A DNA stretch of 64,000 nt from CAZTAO01 sp964611645 (GTDB lineage Bacteria; Armatimonadota; UBA5829). Below the pieces are notes generated by a model. It saw only the letters and a program-made list of their open reading frames with translations, ran no database searches and was not told where the DNA came from. Within the stretch, counting starts at the first letter, position 1, and each line of letters opens with the position of its first letter. The DNA lies in assembly GCA_964611645.1 (NCBI GenBank), contig CAZTAO010000002.1:128315-192314 (forward strand). Direction: 5' to 3'. A program made the translations under genes and the position numbers. Below are positions 7,710 through 16,347 of this stretch, piece after piece.

Positions 7710-8753
7710 CTACTTCTTCTTCCGCGTATGCCCATGCCCTTCAGACACCGTCCTGCCCACCGACATTATTCGGCCTCTCAGGCAGCCGGCGCATAGTTTG
7801 GGGTCTTCGGTTATGCAGCGTTTGTTGGGGTAGATTTCGTAGTGGATTCTGTACTCCAGGGGGGTGTAGTTGGGCATTACTACGTCCGCGCCGGCTTTCA
7901 GGGCCAGTTCCCGGCCGTATTCGTCTATGCTGCCTATTGCGGTGGTTGCCGGCAGGAGGGCGTTGCGGGTTACTATTCTGGCCAGCGCCACCATCTTCAG
8001 CGTCATCTGCACCGAACCGCTGGGGTAATCCGCGAACGGGGTGTCCTCGTTGGCTATGAATGGGCCGATGCCGACCATGTCCGGCTGGAAGTCGCGCATA
8101 AGCTCGATGTCGTCCGCCATCGTGTCGATGGTCTGGCCGGGAGACCCCACCATACACCCGATCCCAACCTGGAACCCCAGCCTCTTAAGCTCATTGGCGC
8201 ACTCCAGCCTGTGCTGCAGGTCGCTGTCCGGGTGCATAAACTTGTAATGCTCGGGGTTGGCGGTCTCGTGGCGAATGAGGTAACGGTCCGCCCCGGCCTC
8301 TTTCCACAGCTTGTAGTCCGCAAAGTCGCGCTCACCGGCGCTGACGGTGATGGCGATGTCCGCCTGGCTCTTGATCCGCTGAACTATGTCCGCGATCGTC
8401 TCACCGGTGTAATACGGGTCCTCGCCGCTCTGCAGCACCACCGTGCGCATGCCCTGGTTGGCAAGCTCCACCGCCAGCGCCACGATCTCATCCGGCGGTA
8501 TCCGGTATCGCTTCACATTCGGGTTTTCCGCCCGAAGCCCGCAGTAGTTGCAGTTGCGCGCGCAGCAGTTGGAGAACTCGATCAGCCCGCGGATGTGGAC
8601 ATCGTCCCCGCAATACTCCCGCCGAACAGCATCCGCCGCGTCCACAAGCCGCTGCACACCCGCCTCGGATTCAAGGCTCAGGAGAAAGATGATCTCGGCG
8701 CGGGTAAGGTCGCCGGTAGTTATGCATTTTTCGAGAAGGTTGGTTAGGTTCAT
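7710..8753 (-). CDS. hydE: Radical SAM protein HydE, [FeFe]-hydrogenase H-cluster maturation
   Basis: 347 residues from the ATG preceded by AGGAA at 8 bases; the longer frame upstream reads through repeat DNA. The radical SAM motif is C64-x3-C68-x2-C71 in RGLIEFSNCCARNCNYCGL. Family-specific blocks follow: TVVLQSGEDPYYT, ITVSAGERDFADY, AGADRYLIRHETANPEHY, GCMVGSPGQT, IGPFIANEDTPF, LLPATTAIGSIDEYGRE and VMPNYTP. HydE builds part of the dithiolate-bridged di-iron unit of [FeFe]-hydrogenases in the cytoplasm. A C-terminal CITEDPKLCAGC segment may bind a second cluster. HydF, HydG and a hydrogenase are not in the window, so they should be elsewhere on the chromosome. Strong call. Confidence 0.9.
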   Translation of the reverse strand: MNLTNLLEKCITTGDLTRAEIIFLLSLESEAGVQRLVDAADAVRREYCGDDVHIRGLIEFSNCCARNCNYCGLRAENPNVKRYRIPPDEIVALAVELANQGMRTVVLQSGEDPYYTGETIADIVQRIKSQADIAITVSAGERDFADYKLWKEAGADRYLIRHETANPEHYKFMHPDSDLQHRLECANELKRLGFQVGIGCMVGSPGQTIDTMADDIELMRDFQPDMVGIGPFIANEDTPFADYPSGSVQMTLKMVALARIVTRNALLPATTAIGSIDEYGRELALKAGADVVMPNYTPLEYRIHYEIYPNKRCITEDPKLCAGCLRGRIMSVGRTVSEGHGHTRKKK

Positions 8754-8775
8754 TGTTTGGGTTCCTGGTTTTGGA

Positions 8776-8943
8776 TAGTCGGCAGTCCACAGTCGACAGT
8801 CAGCAGTCTGGAGACGCAAACCCCATTGTCTTCCTCCCTGATAAGGGAGGGTAGGGTGGGTTTGAGTATGCCGTTCCCTTCAGCGGCCTCAGCGGTTCGA
8901 CAGGCCGGAGAGACGCAAACCCCCTTGCCCCCTTATCAGGGGG
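8776..8943. repeat. Repeat-filled gap: CAGTC words, 34-bp repeat copy 1 (8830-8863), CCCCCT hairpin
   Basis: It contains a run of GGCAGTCCACAGTCGACAGT-type words (8776-8810). A 34-bp element with the hairpin CCTCCCT-GATA-AGGGAGG (8833-8850) is repeated exactly at 45978-46011. A related hairpin CCCCCT-TATC-AGGGGG (8928-8943) directly follows the lgt stop and may end the lgt transcript. Confidence 0.75.
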
Positions 8944-8944
8944 A

Positions 8945-9718
8945 TTACTTCTTCGACTTCTTGGCCTCGGGAGATGGTGGGGTTCTGTAGAAGATCAGCA
9001 GGATTGCTACCGAGGCGGCGGTCATTATTATGCTGACCACCTGCGCTTCTGTCAGGCCCCATACCAGGTAGCTCGCCGAAAACCCGGCCCGGAAATGCTC
9101 CACGATGAACCGATATATGCCGTAAAGCCCGATATACAAAGCAAGCACAAACCCGGTCCGGTGCGGAGTCTTGCTTGCGCGGACCAATATCGCAAAGATT
9201 ATGAAGCTGCATAGAGCGGAGTATATCTGGGTGGGGTGGCTGGGTGGAGTGGTGACCCCGTGGCCGGAAAAGACGCATCCCCAGGGCGCGTTGGTCGGCG
9301 CGCCGTAGCAGCAGCCGTTGAGGAAGCAGCCTATTCTGGTCACCCCATAAGCAATCGCCACCGATGGCGCCGCCAAATCCGCGAACTCCAGGAACGGCAG
9401 CTTGATGATCCGGCAGTGGATGTATACGGCTATCACCGCAAACACCAGGCCACCGTGGAAGCTGAGGCCGCCCTCCCAAAACCTGAAGAACCGCGACAGG
9501 CTCTCCGTCTGCGGGTTGATGAGCACAAATATCAGCCTTGCCCCCAGCACACCGCTGAGAAGCGAGGTAAGCCCAAGGTCGTACATGCGGTCCGCCGGCC
9601 AACCCCTCGCCCGGGCCACCTTTACCATTCGCAAGACCGCCAGCGTGAAGCCAAGCACCAGCATCAGCCCATAGCTGCGCACCGGAAGCCCGAAGATGTT
9701 GATCAGGGTTGGTTTCAT
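8945..9718 (-). CDS. lgt: Prolipoprotein diacylglyceryl transferase
   Basis: 257 residues, about seven membrane segments. The first lipoprotein-processing enzyme transfers diacylglycerol from phosphatidylglycerol to the lipobox cysteine. Signatures: N-terminal IFGLPVRSYGLMLVLGF, SGVLGARLIFVL, FWEGGLSFHGGL with the catalytic-region His, VTRIGCFLNGCCYG in place of the usual GRxGNFxN, and HPTQIYSAL. The start overlaps the lspA stop (TAATG), giving a translationally coupled lspA-lgt pair, so both lipoprotein steps are made together. At least two lipoproteins in the window (DUF4349 and FG-GAP) are potential substrates. Length is normal for the family. Confidence 0.95.
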   Translation of the reverse strand: MKPTLINIFGLPVRSYGLMLVLGFTLAVLRMVKVARARGWPADRMYDLGLTSLLSGVLGARLIFVLINPQTESLSRFFRFWEGGLSFHGGLVFAVIAVYIHCRIIKLPFLEFADLAAPSVAIAYGVTRIGCFLNGCCYGAPTNAPWGCVFSGHGVTTPPSHPTQIYSALCSFIIFAILVRASKTPHRTGFVLALYIGLYGIYRFIVEHFRAGFSASYLVWGLTEAQVVSIIMTAASVAILLIFYRTPPSPEAKKSKK

Positions 9719-10314
9719 TACTCCGGGTCGGTCCTCTCTACCCGGTGGACCCCGAGTATCACGATGACAACGCCGGTCACAATGGCCACATCCGCCAGGT
9801 TGAAGTTGGGCCAGCTATGCTGAATACCTTCCAGGTTGAGGTGCAGGCTGATGAAATCGGTAACCATGTGCGACGGCATAACCCGGTCGATCAGGTTGCC
9901 CACCGCTCCACCCAGCAGCAGCCCCAACCCCAGCCGCAGACCAAACGCCTTCTTTCCGATCCCTCTCAGCTTGACGATGGCGAAGATCAGCACCAGGCCG
10001 ATAAGCACCAGCAGCGGCGTGGCGTTGGGCATTATCCCGAACGCCGCCCCACTGTTGTAGCTCAGCGAAAGGTCGAAGAACTTGGGGATAACAGGCACGG
10101 GCTGGCCCAGGAGCAGGTGACCGCGAGCAAGGGCCTTGGTCGCCTGATCTATCACAACCACTACAAGGCCTATCAAAGACAGCGCTATTGTGGACGAACT
10201 CACGAACCTGCCGAATACGGAGGTTCCCGGCTCAACTGCCGCCGGAATCTGTTCCTCGGTCGAAACTTCCTGGCTGCCCGCGATTGGTGGCGCTGTTATT
10301 GGGTTCTCGCACAT
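9718..10314 (-). CDS. lspA: Lipoprotein signal peptidase (signal peptidase II)
   Basis: 198 residues with four membrane segments. The aspartic protease signatures are all visible: VIDQATKALA, LSYNSGAAFGIMPN, LLLGGAVGNLIDRV (catalytic Asp) and WPNFNLADVAI (second catalytic Asp). It cleaves the signal peptide of diacylglyceryl-modified prolipoproteins in the inner membrane. It has an unusual 40-residue polar N-terminal extension (PITAPPIAGSQEVSTEEQ) before the first helix. It is the upstream partner of lgt in a coupled pair. The kinase gene ends 15 bases upstream, so the operon probably begins further up. Confidence 0.95.
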   Translation of the reverse strand: MCENPITAPPIAGSQEVSTEEQIPAAVEPGTSVFGRFVSSSTIALSLIGLVVVVIDQATKALARGHLLLGQPVPVIPKFFDLSLSYNSGAAFGIMPNATPLLVLIGLVLIFAIVKLRGIGKKAFGLRLGLGLLLGGAVGNLIDRVMPSHMVTDFISLHLNLEGIQHSWPNFNLADVAIVTGVVIVILGVHRVERTDPE

Positions 10315-10329
10315 ATCAGTTCCCGACTT

Positions 10330-11292
10330 TCACTTCTTGTCGCATCCGCAGCAACATCCGCCCTCCTGGGCAGCGATGAACTCTTCGATAGTCTTCTGAT
10401 CCCGGATCCCGGTGGTGGCTCCCAAGGCTGTGACGCAGAATGCGCCGGTTGCGTTCGCAAACTTGCCGGTGCGCTCCAGGTCCCAACCGCGTACCACCCC
10501 TGCCAGGAATCCCGCAGCGAAGGCATCGCCCGCGCCAAGGGCATCGATTGCATTGACCCTGAATATCGGCAGGCTGATCTCGGTATCCTTGCTTCGGATG
10601 TAGCATCCCTGGTCACCCATCTTGAGGCCGACCGTCTTCACGCCGTGGTCCATCAACACCTGCGCCACGTCCCTGGGGTCGTGCTTGCCGGTGATCATCC
10701 GCGCTTCCTCGATGCTGGGCACGGCATAGTCGATATAAGGAAGGCAGGGTTCAAGTGTCTTCATCCACTGGCCGGTGGCGTCCCAGGCTGTGTCCAGGGA
10801 TGTGGTAACACCCATCTCCTGCGCCTTCTTGAGGACCCTGGCGGTCGGCTCGCCATCGAAGCCCTTCATCAGAAAGGACCCGGCCACATGCAGCAGCTTG
10901 CTCTCGCCGATGATGCCGAAGTCGATGTCGGATTCCTTGATAGCCGCGTTGGCGCCGAGGTAGTGGATAAAGCTGCGTTCGCCGTCTCCGTGGACCATCA
11001 CCATCGTGGCGGAGGTGGCTTCGTTGTCATCACGCACCACGCCGCGGCAGTCGATGCCCGCCTTGGACAGGAAGTTGACCATAAAGTCGCCGAACCCGTC
11101 GCTGCCGACCTTGCCGATGACCGAGGTCTTGATACCGATCTTCGCAAGGCCGACCCCGGTGTTGTTCGCGCAGCCGCCCGCGTGCAGTTCCATCCTATCA
11201 ACCAACGTAAGCTTGCCGCGAGCCGGGAACTCATCTACCGACTTCCCCACAACGTCCGCGACCAGAATGCCCAAACAGGTTACTTCAGCCAT
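10330..11292 (-). CDS. PfkB-family carbohydrate kinase
   Basis: 320 residues, ribokinase fold. GGCANNTGVGLAKIG (39-53) matches the N-terminal PfkB signature, and NAIDALGAGDAFAAGFLAGV (about 244-263) the C-terminal signature with the catalytic Asp of GAGD. The substrate could be a ribose-like, fructose-like or nucleoside sugar; the sequence alone does not settle it. The tail ends CCCGCDKK, a cysteine cluster not usual in this family that could bind metal. The gene is 15 bases upstream of lspA on the same strand and is read with it. Confidence 0.88.
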   Translation of the reverse strand: MAEVTCLGILVADVVGKSVDEFPARGKLTLVDRMELHAGGCANNTGVGLAKIGIKTSVIGKVGSDGFGDFMVNFLSKAGIDCRGVVRDDNEATSATMVMVHGDGERSFIHYLGANAAIKESDIDFGIIGESKLLHVAGSFLMKGFDGEPTARVLKKAQEMGVTTSLDTAWDATGQWMKTLEPCLPYIDYAVPSIEEARMITGKHDPRDVAQVLMDHGVKTVGLKMGDQGCYIRSKDTEISLPIFRVNAIDALGAGDAFAAGFLAGVVRGWDLERTGKFANATGAFCVTALGATTGIRDQKTIEEFIAAQEGGCCCGCDKK

Positions 11293-11322
11293 ATCAATGC
11301 TCCATCTATTATGCGTGGTATC

Positions 11323-12135
11323 TTACTGTCTTTTCCGCCAGTCCTCCGGCAGGGTCCAGGCCTTGTCTTCCACCTTGGTATCGGGGTCGTCTTCGGCAAG
11401 CCCATAGGATATGAGCATCTCGCGAAAGGCTTCCGACAGGAGGAACGCGGTGACCCCGAGGAACAACATAATACTCCCGGCCCCCGCGGAAAGCGCGCAC
11501 AGGACAGCGAAAACGATTATAACAGCCAGCAGACCGAGTGTAAAGACAGGGTTCTGCATGGCAATCTTGAGCGATTCCCTTGCTATCAGCCACACCTTGG
11601 GCTGGTTGCCCGACCGCGCCTGGAACACCATCATGGGCAGGTGGAACTGAGCGGACATCAGCCAGATCAGCGTCAGGTACATGAATATGAATGCAACGCT
11701 GGCCACCGGCAGGCTGCCGTTGTTGACCGCCACCCAGAACATTATCGCGGCATCGCCGAGGAGGATAACGGTAATGGCCAGGTCCAACACGAACAGCCAC
11801 GCGCCGGGCACGAGATATTGGCGGATGGAGGTGAGCGCGTCAAGCGGGGTTGGTTCATCCCGAAAAACAGCGGACTGAGCGTAGTGGAACACCCCGATCG
11901 CGCCCATCCAGGGAACAAACAGCAACGGGATCAGGAACCCCACCTGAACAAACCGTGGCAGGAACCCGGATACGTGCAAAAACCCGGCGTATACCGTGAG
12001 GCATAAAGCAAGGAGCACAAACCAGCACACGCTCGCAACAACTGCGAAGCCCAGGTTGTCATACGCCGCCCTGAAACCCTTAGCCAACGCCCTCTTCAGA
12101 TAAGCCGGGCGAACCCTGGCCGAAACCTCACTCAT
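11323..12135 (-). CDS. Multi-pass membrane protein of unknown function
   Basis: 270 residues with about five or six hydrophobic segments (roughly 30-55, 65-90, 110-130, 140-160, 195-235) and charged termini. The N-terminal KGFRAAYDNLGFAVVASVCWF followed by DEPTPLDALTSIRQYLVPG is faintly like DUF624/YesL or other glycerophosphoryl-permease-like proteins, but no family is claimed. GGAGGC lies close to the ATG. It is upstream of the PfkB kinase gene by 30 bases and so probably in the same transcript. Function unknown. Confidence 0.75.
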   Translation of the reverse strand: MSEVSARVRPAYLKRALAKGFRAAYDNLGFAVVASVCWFVLLALCLTVYAGFLHVSGFLPRFVQVGFLIPLLFVPWMGAIGVFHYAQSAVFRDEPTPLDALTSIRQYLVPGAWLFVLDLAITVILLGDAAIMFWVAVNNGSLPVASVAFIFMYLTLIWLMSAQFHLPMMVFQARSGNQPKVWLIARESLKIAMQNPVFTLGLLAVIIVFAVLCALSAGAGSIMLFLGVTAFLLSEAFREMLISYGLAEDDPDTKVEDKAWTLPEDWRKRQ

Positions 12136-12209
12136 ACCGCCTCCAAATCACCAACCTATTGTACCACACAGGGTTGCGGGTTGCGAGTTTCGGGCGGTAG
12201 ATAGCATAT

Positions 12210-12241
12210 CCCGTTCGTTTCGACTTCGCTCAACGAACGGG
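12210..12241. repeat. Constant-loop hairpin family, copy 1
   Basis: Arms CCCGTTCGTT and AACGAACGGG enclose the 12-base loop TCGACTTCGCTC, immediately downstream of the DUF4349 gene stop. Four other copies of the loop with different complementary arms occur at 32.57, 32.64, 48.89 and 48.94 kb. Confidence 0.8.
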
Positions 12242-12263
12242 ATCGTAGTCTTGACCAGGCTGC

Positions 12264-13310
12264 CTACGCCAATCGCTTGCGTATCAGCCGGACGAGAACA
12301 TAGAGCAGGATCAGAACCGCAATCCAGTAGGGAGCAAATACCCCGATCCAGATCAGCCCCGAGAGCAGGGCGACGCTCGTACCCTTGAGCGAGTCGATGG
12401 ATCTCTGCCACACTCCAGGAATGCCCTTCTCGGTGGATGCTTTGGGTTCCGTGAGGGTGACGGTGATTGTGGACATGTCAGATGCCGACCGCAGGTACTT
12501 CACCCGCCCCTGTATCTGCTCTATCTCCCCACGGACCCTGAAGAGCTGATTGGATACTGTGATTATGTCGGGGATCTTCTTGGCCTTCTGCATAATCTCC
12601 ACGTACTGCGCTTCCTCGGCTCGTTTGTTGCGCAGCCTGGATTCGAGGTCGAAGACCTGCCCGGTCACGTCTTCGCCATTGAGGTTCTTGGCGGTTACCT
12701 CTCCGACCTTGCCTACTCGCGTAAGCACCGACTCAAATGCATTCACAGGCACCCGGACAGTCACCGTTCCATAGGGCGTTGCTTCCTCGCCCTCGGTTCG
12801 GCTGAACGCTGAGTTGGTCACGAACCCGCCAACCGACCGCGCGATGGCAATGATCTGATCAGCGGCCATCTCGATACTCTTGACCTTCACGGTAATATCG
12901 CCGGTCTTGATGATAAGCAGAGATGACTCCACTGAACCAACAGGCGGGAACGATGCTTCTCCCTCAGAACCTGACATCACAGCATCGGAACTCCTACTTG
13001 GCTGCGAGAGTGCCTGCTTCGCATTCCGTACAGGCATCGGCGAGATCGGCATAGCACCGGGACCGCCAGCCATACCAGGCATGCCCGGCGTGCCCATACC
13101 CCCCGGAGGCACAGGCGGACCGCACGCCGCCGGCCCCATCGGTCCTCCCATACCCGAAGGCATTGCGTCCTGGGCAGAGGAGAACTCTCCCTTGCTCGTG
13201 CTGGAGCACGAACTCATCATCAACACAACTGCAACCAGCAGGACGCCCATCGCGCCCAACACCGCCAACCGGCGTCCATTACCGAAACCAGTCTTCCCAA
13301 AGCATCTCAT
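12264..13310 (-). CDS. DUF4349 lipoprotein
   Basis: 348 residues. The N-terminus is a lipoprotein signal (hydrophobic VLLVAVVLMMSSC, cysteine at the end). A long Gly/Pro/Met-rich linker follows (about 50-95). The DUF4349 core covers about 130-300: IIKTGDITVKVKS, VGGFVTNS, TVTVRVPVNAFESVL and a coiled-coil DLESRLRNKRAEEAQYVEIM. One C-terminal membrane helix precedes VLVRLIRKRLA. The family is widespread and uncharacterised, probably tethered to the envelope. ATG chosen because GGAGG sits 8 bases upstream; a GTG five codons earlier is possible. Substrate of the Lgt/LspA pair. Confidence 0.85.
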   Translation of the reverse strand: MRCFGKTGFGNGRRLAVLGAMGVLLVAVVLMMSSCSSTSKGEFSSAQDAMPSGMGGPMGPAACGPPVPPGGMGTPGMPGMAGGPGAMPISPMPVRNAKQALSQPSRSSDAVMSGSEGEASFPPVGSVESSLLIIKTGDITVKVKSIEMAADQIIAIARSVGGFVTNSAFSRTEGEEATPYGTVTVRVPVNAFESVLTRVGKVGEVTAKNLNGEDVTGQVFDLESRLRNKRAEEAQYVEIMQKAKKIPDIITVSNQLFRVRGEIEQIQGRVKYLRSASDMSTITVTLTEPKASTEKGIPGVWQRSIDSLKGTSVALLSGLIWIGVFAPYWIAVLILLYVLVRLIRKRLA

Positions 13311-13631
13311 CACACGATCCTCCACGCTGATTTGTGCGCTTACATAGGGTTAGAGTCATCGCGCGGGAGATATCTTCAAAGAAAGTTGAAGAAGAATCGT
13401 TGACCCTTGGTTGGTCTGGGTCATACAAGCGGGCTACAAATCCGACTAAGGCTAATTATTATAGTCAACCCCATATACGTCATATATTTGACCGTGGTTC
13501 ACAATTACTGAATGCGGCCTTCAAATACGGGTATACTCTCCATAGGCATCCTCAGCCGACTTCTTAGAAGTTGACGGGGCGCCATGCAGCCAGGCGTTAC
13601 GTTTGGCAGGGTGAAAAGGGAGAACTAGACC
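13311..13631. other. Divergent intergenic region upstream of the ice-binding-domain gene
   Basis: About 320 bases without a supported gene. It contains a plus-strand TATACT (13532-13537) that could be a -10 box, and two small hairpins just before the next start (ACTTCT/AGAAGT near 13560 and GCCA/TGGC near 13590). I compared it by eye with c-di-GMP and cobalamin riboswitches and saw no convincing match. Confidence 0.4.
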
Positions 13632-15860
13632 ATGAGTACCCATTCTGTTTCCAGAACACTGAGAGCGCCCCCCTCGTGGCGCTGGAGCATTATCTTCGCG
13701 ATTCTGCTCATCGCTTTGTCGGCGGCAGCCTATGCGGCTTCAAGTCCGCAGCATGTGATGATGCTGCCATCTCAGGGGACGTTGACGACCAACGTGCCTA
13801 CGACGATCAGAGCCCAGTATCTTGACCGGGACGGCTACGGCGACGTCAGAAGCTGCTTTACAGTCATTTCGGAGTCGCCACGTGATTTCTCGAACTCGGT
13901 GTACCTGCAGTACAACTCCGTGACGAACAAGATGTACCTGCGTAATGACGCCAACACCGCATGGAGTGCGGGCTATGCTCCCGGATCTTCGAAGATACTG
14001 GAGAACAGCCAGTGCTGGGTATATCTTGCGACCTCTAAGGTAACTGGGAGCGGTAACTACCTCAACGTCGACTGGGTCATCGCGCTAAAGACATCGACGA
14101 TGGCCGACAAGATCCTCTCCGGCTGGTCGTTTGTATATGACAAAGGGGGCCTATACGATGGTTGGGTCAGGACGGGTGAATACTCCACAACTGCCCGCCC
14201 CGCAGCTCTGAAGCTGCTTGCCAACGGCGGCGCTCTGCCGACCGGCTCCGACCAGGTCTTCACCAGTCAGTACTACGATGCCAACGGCTTCGCCGACATC
14301 AACCGGGTCTACATGCTGATAAATACCGACATCTCGCAGACCAGCGCCATACTCGTGTCCTACAACAGGGCAGCTAACGAGGTTATTCTCAAAGGCGACA
14401 ATGGCGATACCTGGAGCGCGGGATACGCTCCGGGAACAGCAGTTACTCTGGAGAACAGCCAGTGTATAGTCAATGTTGCCGCCACGACAGTGACTGCCGA
14501 GGACAACACTCTCACGGTCAACTGGGTTGTCCAACTCAAGCCTTCGATGGCGGGAAAACTGCTCAACGCCTGGACGTATGTCTCCAACAATTCAGGTCTG
14601 GCCGAGAGCTGGAAGACCATGGGCGTATTCTACGATAACGTAAGCCCCGCAGTTCAGGGTTTCAGGCCGAAAGAACCGATCCCAACAGGAACTGCGTCCG
14701 TGGTAACAGCCCAGTGGTCTGATGCCAACGGTTATGGCAATCTCGAAAGATGCTACCTGCTGCTGACCACCGAGCCGGGCAACAACATCAGGTTCTCCCT
14801 CAACACGGCGCAGGCAAACGCGATTTACGTGCGTTACAACGTCTATGAAAACAAACTTTACCTGAAGAACGACGCCAACACCTCCTGGGGCATTGGATAT
14901 GCTCCTGGCGATGTCGCGATCCTGAGCAACAGCCAGGGCAGCGTGGATGTGTCGGCTTCTTCCATAACTCACCCGGACATCAACACCACCAAACTGGACC
15001 TGATGGTGACGCCTTCTATTCCGGACACATCCGACTTGCGCGGATGGGGACAAGGGCGCGATTCTGGCGGAGCGCTAAGCGATTGGACTCCAATGTTAGC
15101 GAATATGCTCGGAAGAGCCGCTACATTTGCCAACTTCGGCGGTGGCGCTGGTATGACCAACCAGGGAATCCTCACCGTAGTCAACGGTGACATAGGAACC
15201 ACGGGCGCTTCTACCATGATAACCGGATTCCACGACAGCACGGGCGACTCATACACCGAGACGGGATCCAATGCCGGACTTGTCACAGGCAGAATATACA
15301 CTGACGCGCCGCCGCCCATTGTGTTTGGGCCCGGTGGTCCGTTCGGAGGAACTGCCGCAACAAAGGCGATAGCTGACGCTGCCGCAGCCGACGCGCTTAA
15401 CACCTACAACTATCTCCAGGGACTGGCCACAACCGGGCCTGACCCAAGCGCTGCGGGCGAATTGGGCGGAAAGACAATTCCCCCTGGAACCTACAAAGCT
15501 GCGGGAGACACATTCGCCATCTCCCCGGCGACAACTCTGACACTCGACGCCTTGGGCGACTCGAATGCGATGTGGGTCTTCCAGATGGGCGCGTCGCTCA
15601 CCGTGGGCGAGGTGGGAGCAGGACTAACACCCGCCAACGTCGTCTTCAAGGACGGCATCGGCCAGCCAGGGAACGTCTATTGGGCGGTCGGCAGCGCGGC
15701 GACTATTAACACCGGCGCGCATATGGTGGGAACCATTATCGCCCCCGCTGGAATCACATTCTCCACCGCCGGCCAGACCATACTCACAACTCTGGACGGC
15801 AGAGCGTTGGGCCTGACTGCTTCGGTTACGTTGGTCAACACCATTATCAACGTGCCGTAG
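13632..15860 (+). CDS. Secreted protein with three N-terminal repeats and a DUF3494 ice-binding-like domain
   Basis: 742 residues with a signal peptide (WSIIFAILLIALSAAAYAAS). Three repeats of about 145 residues (about 38-185, 190-330, 340-485) each carry NDANTxWSxGYAPG, then a LENSQ or LSNSQ block. They recall the same hydrophobic-polar pattern but are not a named family to me. The C-terminus (about 497-742) is a DUF3494 ice-binding-like domain: FGGGAGMTNQGILTVVNGDIGTTG, then NTYNYLQGLA, IPPGTYK, DSNAMWVFQMGASLTVG, VYWAVGSAATINTGAHMVGTIIAPAGI. These beta-solenoids bind ice in some organisms and act as adhesins in others. Start has GGGAG ten bases upstream. Surface adhesion is as likely as ice binding. 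Confidence 0.88.
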   Translation: MSTHSVSRTLRAPPSWRWSIIFAILLIALSAAAYAASSPQHVMMLPSQGTLTTNVPTTIRAQYLDRDGYGDVRSCFTVISESPRDFSNSVYLQYNSVTNKMYLRNDANTAWSAGYAPGSSKILENSQCWVYLATSKVTGSGNYLNVDWVIALKTSTMADKILSGWSFVYDKGGLYDGWVRTGEYSTTARPAALKLLANGGALPTGSDQVFTSQYYDANGFADINRVYMLINTDISQTSAILVSYNRAANEVILKGDNGDTWSAGYAPGTAVTLENSQCIVNVAATTVTAEDNTLTVNWVVQLKPSMAGKLLNAWTYVSNNSGLAESWKTMGVFYDNVSPAVQGFRPKEPIPTGTASVVTAQWSDANGYGNLERCYLLLTTEPGNNIRFSLNTAQANAIYVRYNVYENKLYLKNDANTSWGIGYAPGDVAILSNSQGSVDVSASSITHPDINTTKLDLMVTPSIPDTSDLRGWGQGRDSGGALSDWTPMLANMLGRAATFANFGGGAGMTNQGILTVVNGDIGTTGASTMITGFHDSTGDSYTETGSNAGLVTGRIYTDAPPPIVFGPGGPFGGTAATKAIADAAAADALNTYNYLQGLATTGPDPSAAGELGGKTIPPGTYKAAGDTFAISPATTLTLDALGDSNAMWVFQMGASLTVGEVGAGLTPANVVFKDGIGQPGNVYWAVGSAATINTGAHMVGTIIAPAGITFSTAGQTILTTLDGRALGLTASVTLVNTIINVP

Positions 15861-15956
15861 AGACCAGCAGACCTTGCCGTCAACGCAGATTGCAGGTCCG
15901 ACTGGAAATACCTCCCCGGCGTGTGGGAGCACAACATGTGCCACAACCAAATAGAG

Positions 15957-15986
15957 GATAGGGGCGGGAGCAATCCCGCCCCTATC
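15957..15986. terminator. Strong hairpin downstream of the ice-binding-domain gene
   Basis: A 13-bp perfect stem (GATAGGGGCGGGA / TCCCGCCCCTATC) with a GCAA tetraloop lies about 100 bases after the stop codon. No T run follows, so it may be an mRNA-stabilising or REP-like hairpin rather than an intrinsic terminator. The rest of the 15861-16250 stretch shows no gene. Confidence 0.55.
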
Positions 15987-16251
15987 GCTCTGGTGAACCC
16001 AAGACCCGACCGCTCGTGTCTCCGCCATGTACGAATTCCGCAGTTGCCTTTCTTCTTTGTTCCTCTGCATGTGCGAGGACTACGTATGTTTTGGCTCTAA
16101 CTACGGCTCGTATTGGGTATAATAGGAAGTAATACGTACATACAAGAGCCCAAAAGCGAGCCTGAGAGCGACGAGGCGTGACAGGAAGCCACGTAATTGC
16201 GTGACGATCAAGACGCAATCATCGGATATCCGATATCAAGAGGTGCTGCTT

Positions 16252-16326
16252 TAGCGCGCATTATTCACAAGAAGAGCGTATAATGCGCTGGGTGCCCCGG
16301 ATTATGCGCATCGCGCATAATCCGGG
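16252..16326. promoter_or_regulatory. Two neighbouring palindromes built on GCGCATAAT upstream of the sensor kinase
   Basis: First pair: AGCGCGCATTAT and ATAATGCGCT, imperfect, around a 15-base spacer. Second pair: CCCGGATTATGCGC (16296-16309) and GCGCATAATCCGGG (16313-16326), a perfect 14-bp stem with loop ATC. All four arms share ATTATGCGC or its complement. They lie 7-20 bases before the kinase ribosome site, so they could be an operator or a 5-prime leader structure. Role inferred. Confidence 0.6.
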
Positions 16327-16347
16327 TTAGGCGGAAGGGACATTTTT

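Noticed and set aside
9709..12006. 765-residue plus-strand open frame antisense to lspA, the kinase and a membrane protein
   Set aside because: It crosses three strongly supported minus-strand genes, has low-complexity His/Gln/Arg composition typical of antisense frames, and no ribosome site.
13560..13631. c-di-GMP or cobalamin riboswitch before the ice-binding-domain gene
   Set aside because: Hairpins exist but conserved aptamer blocks of either family are missing.
15624..16070. 148-residue minus-strand frame after the ice-binding-domain gene
   Set aside because: It crosses the strong hairpin at 15957-15986 and antisense coding sequence; composition is not protein-like.
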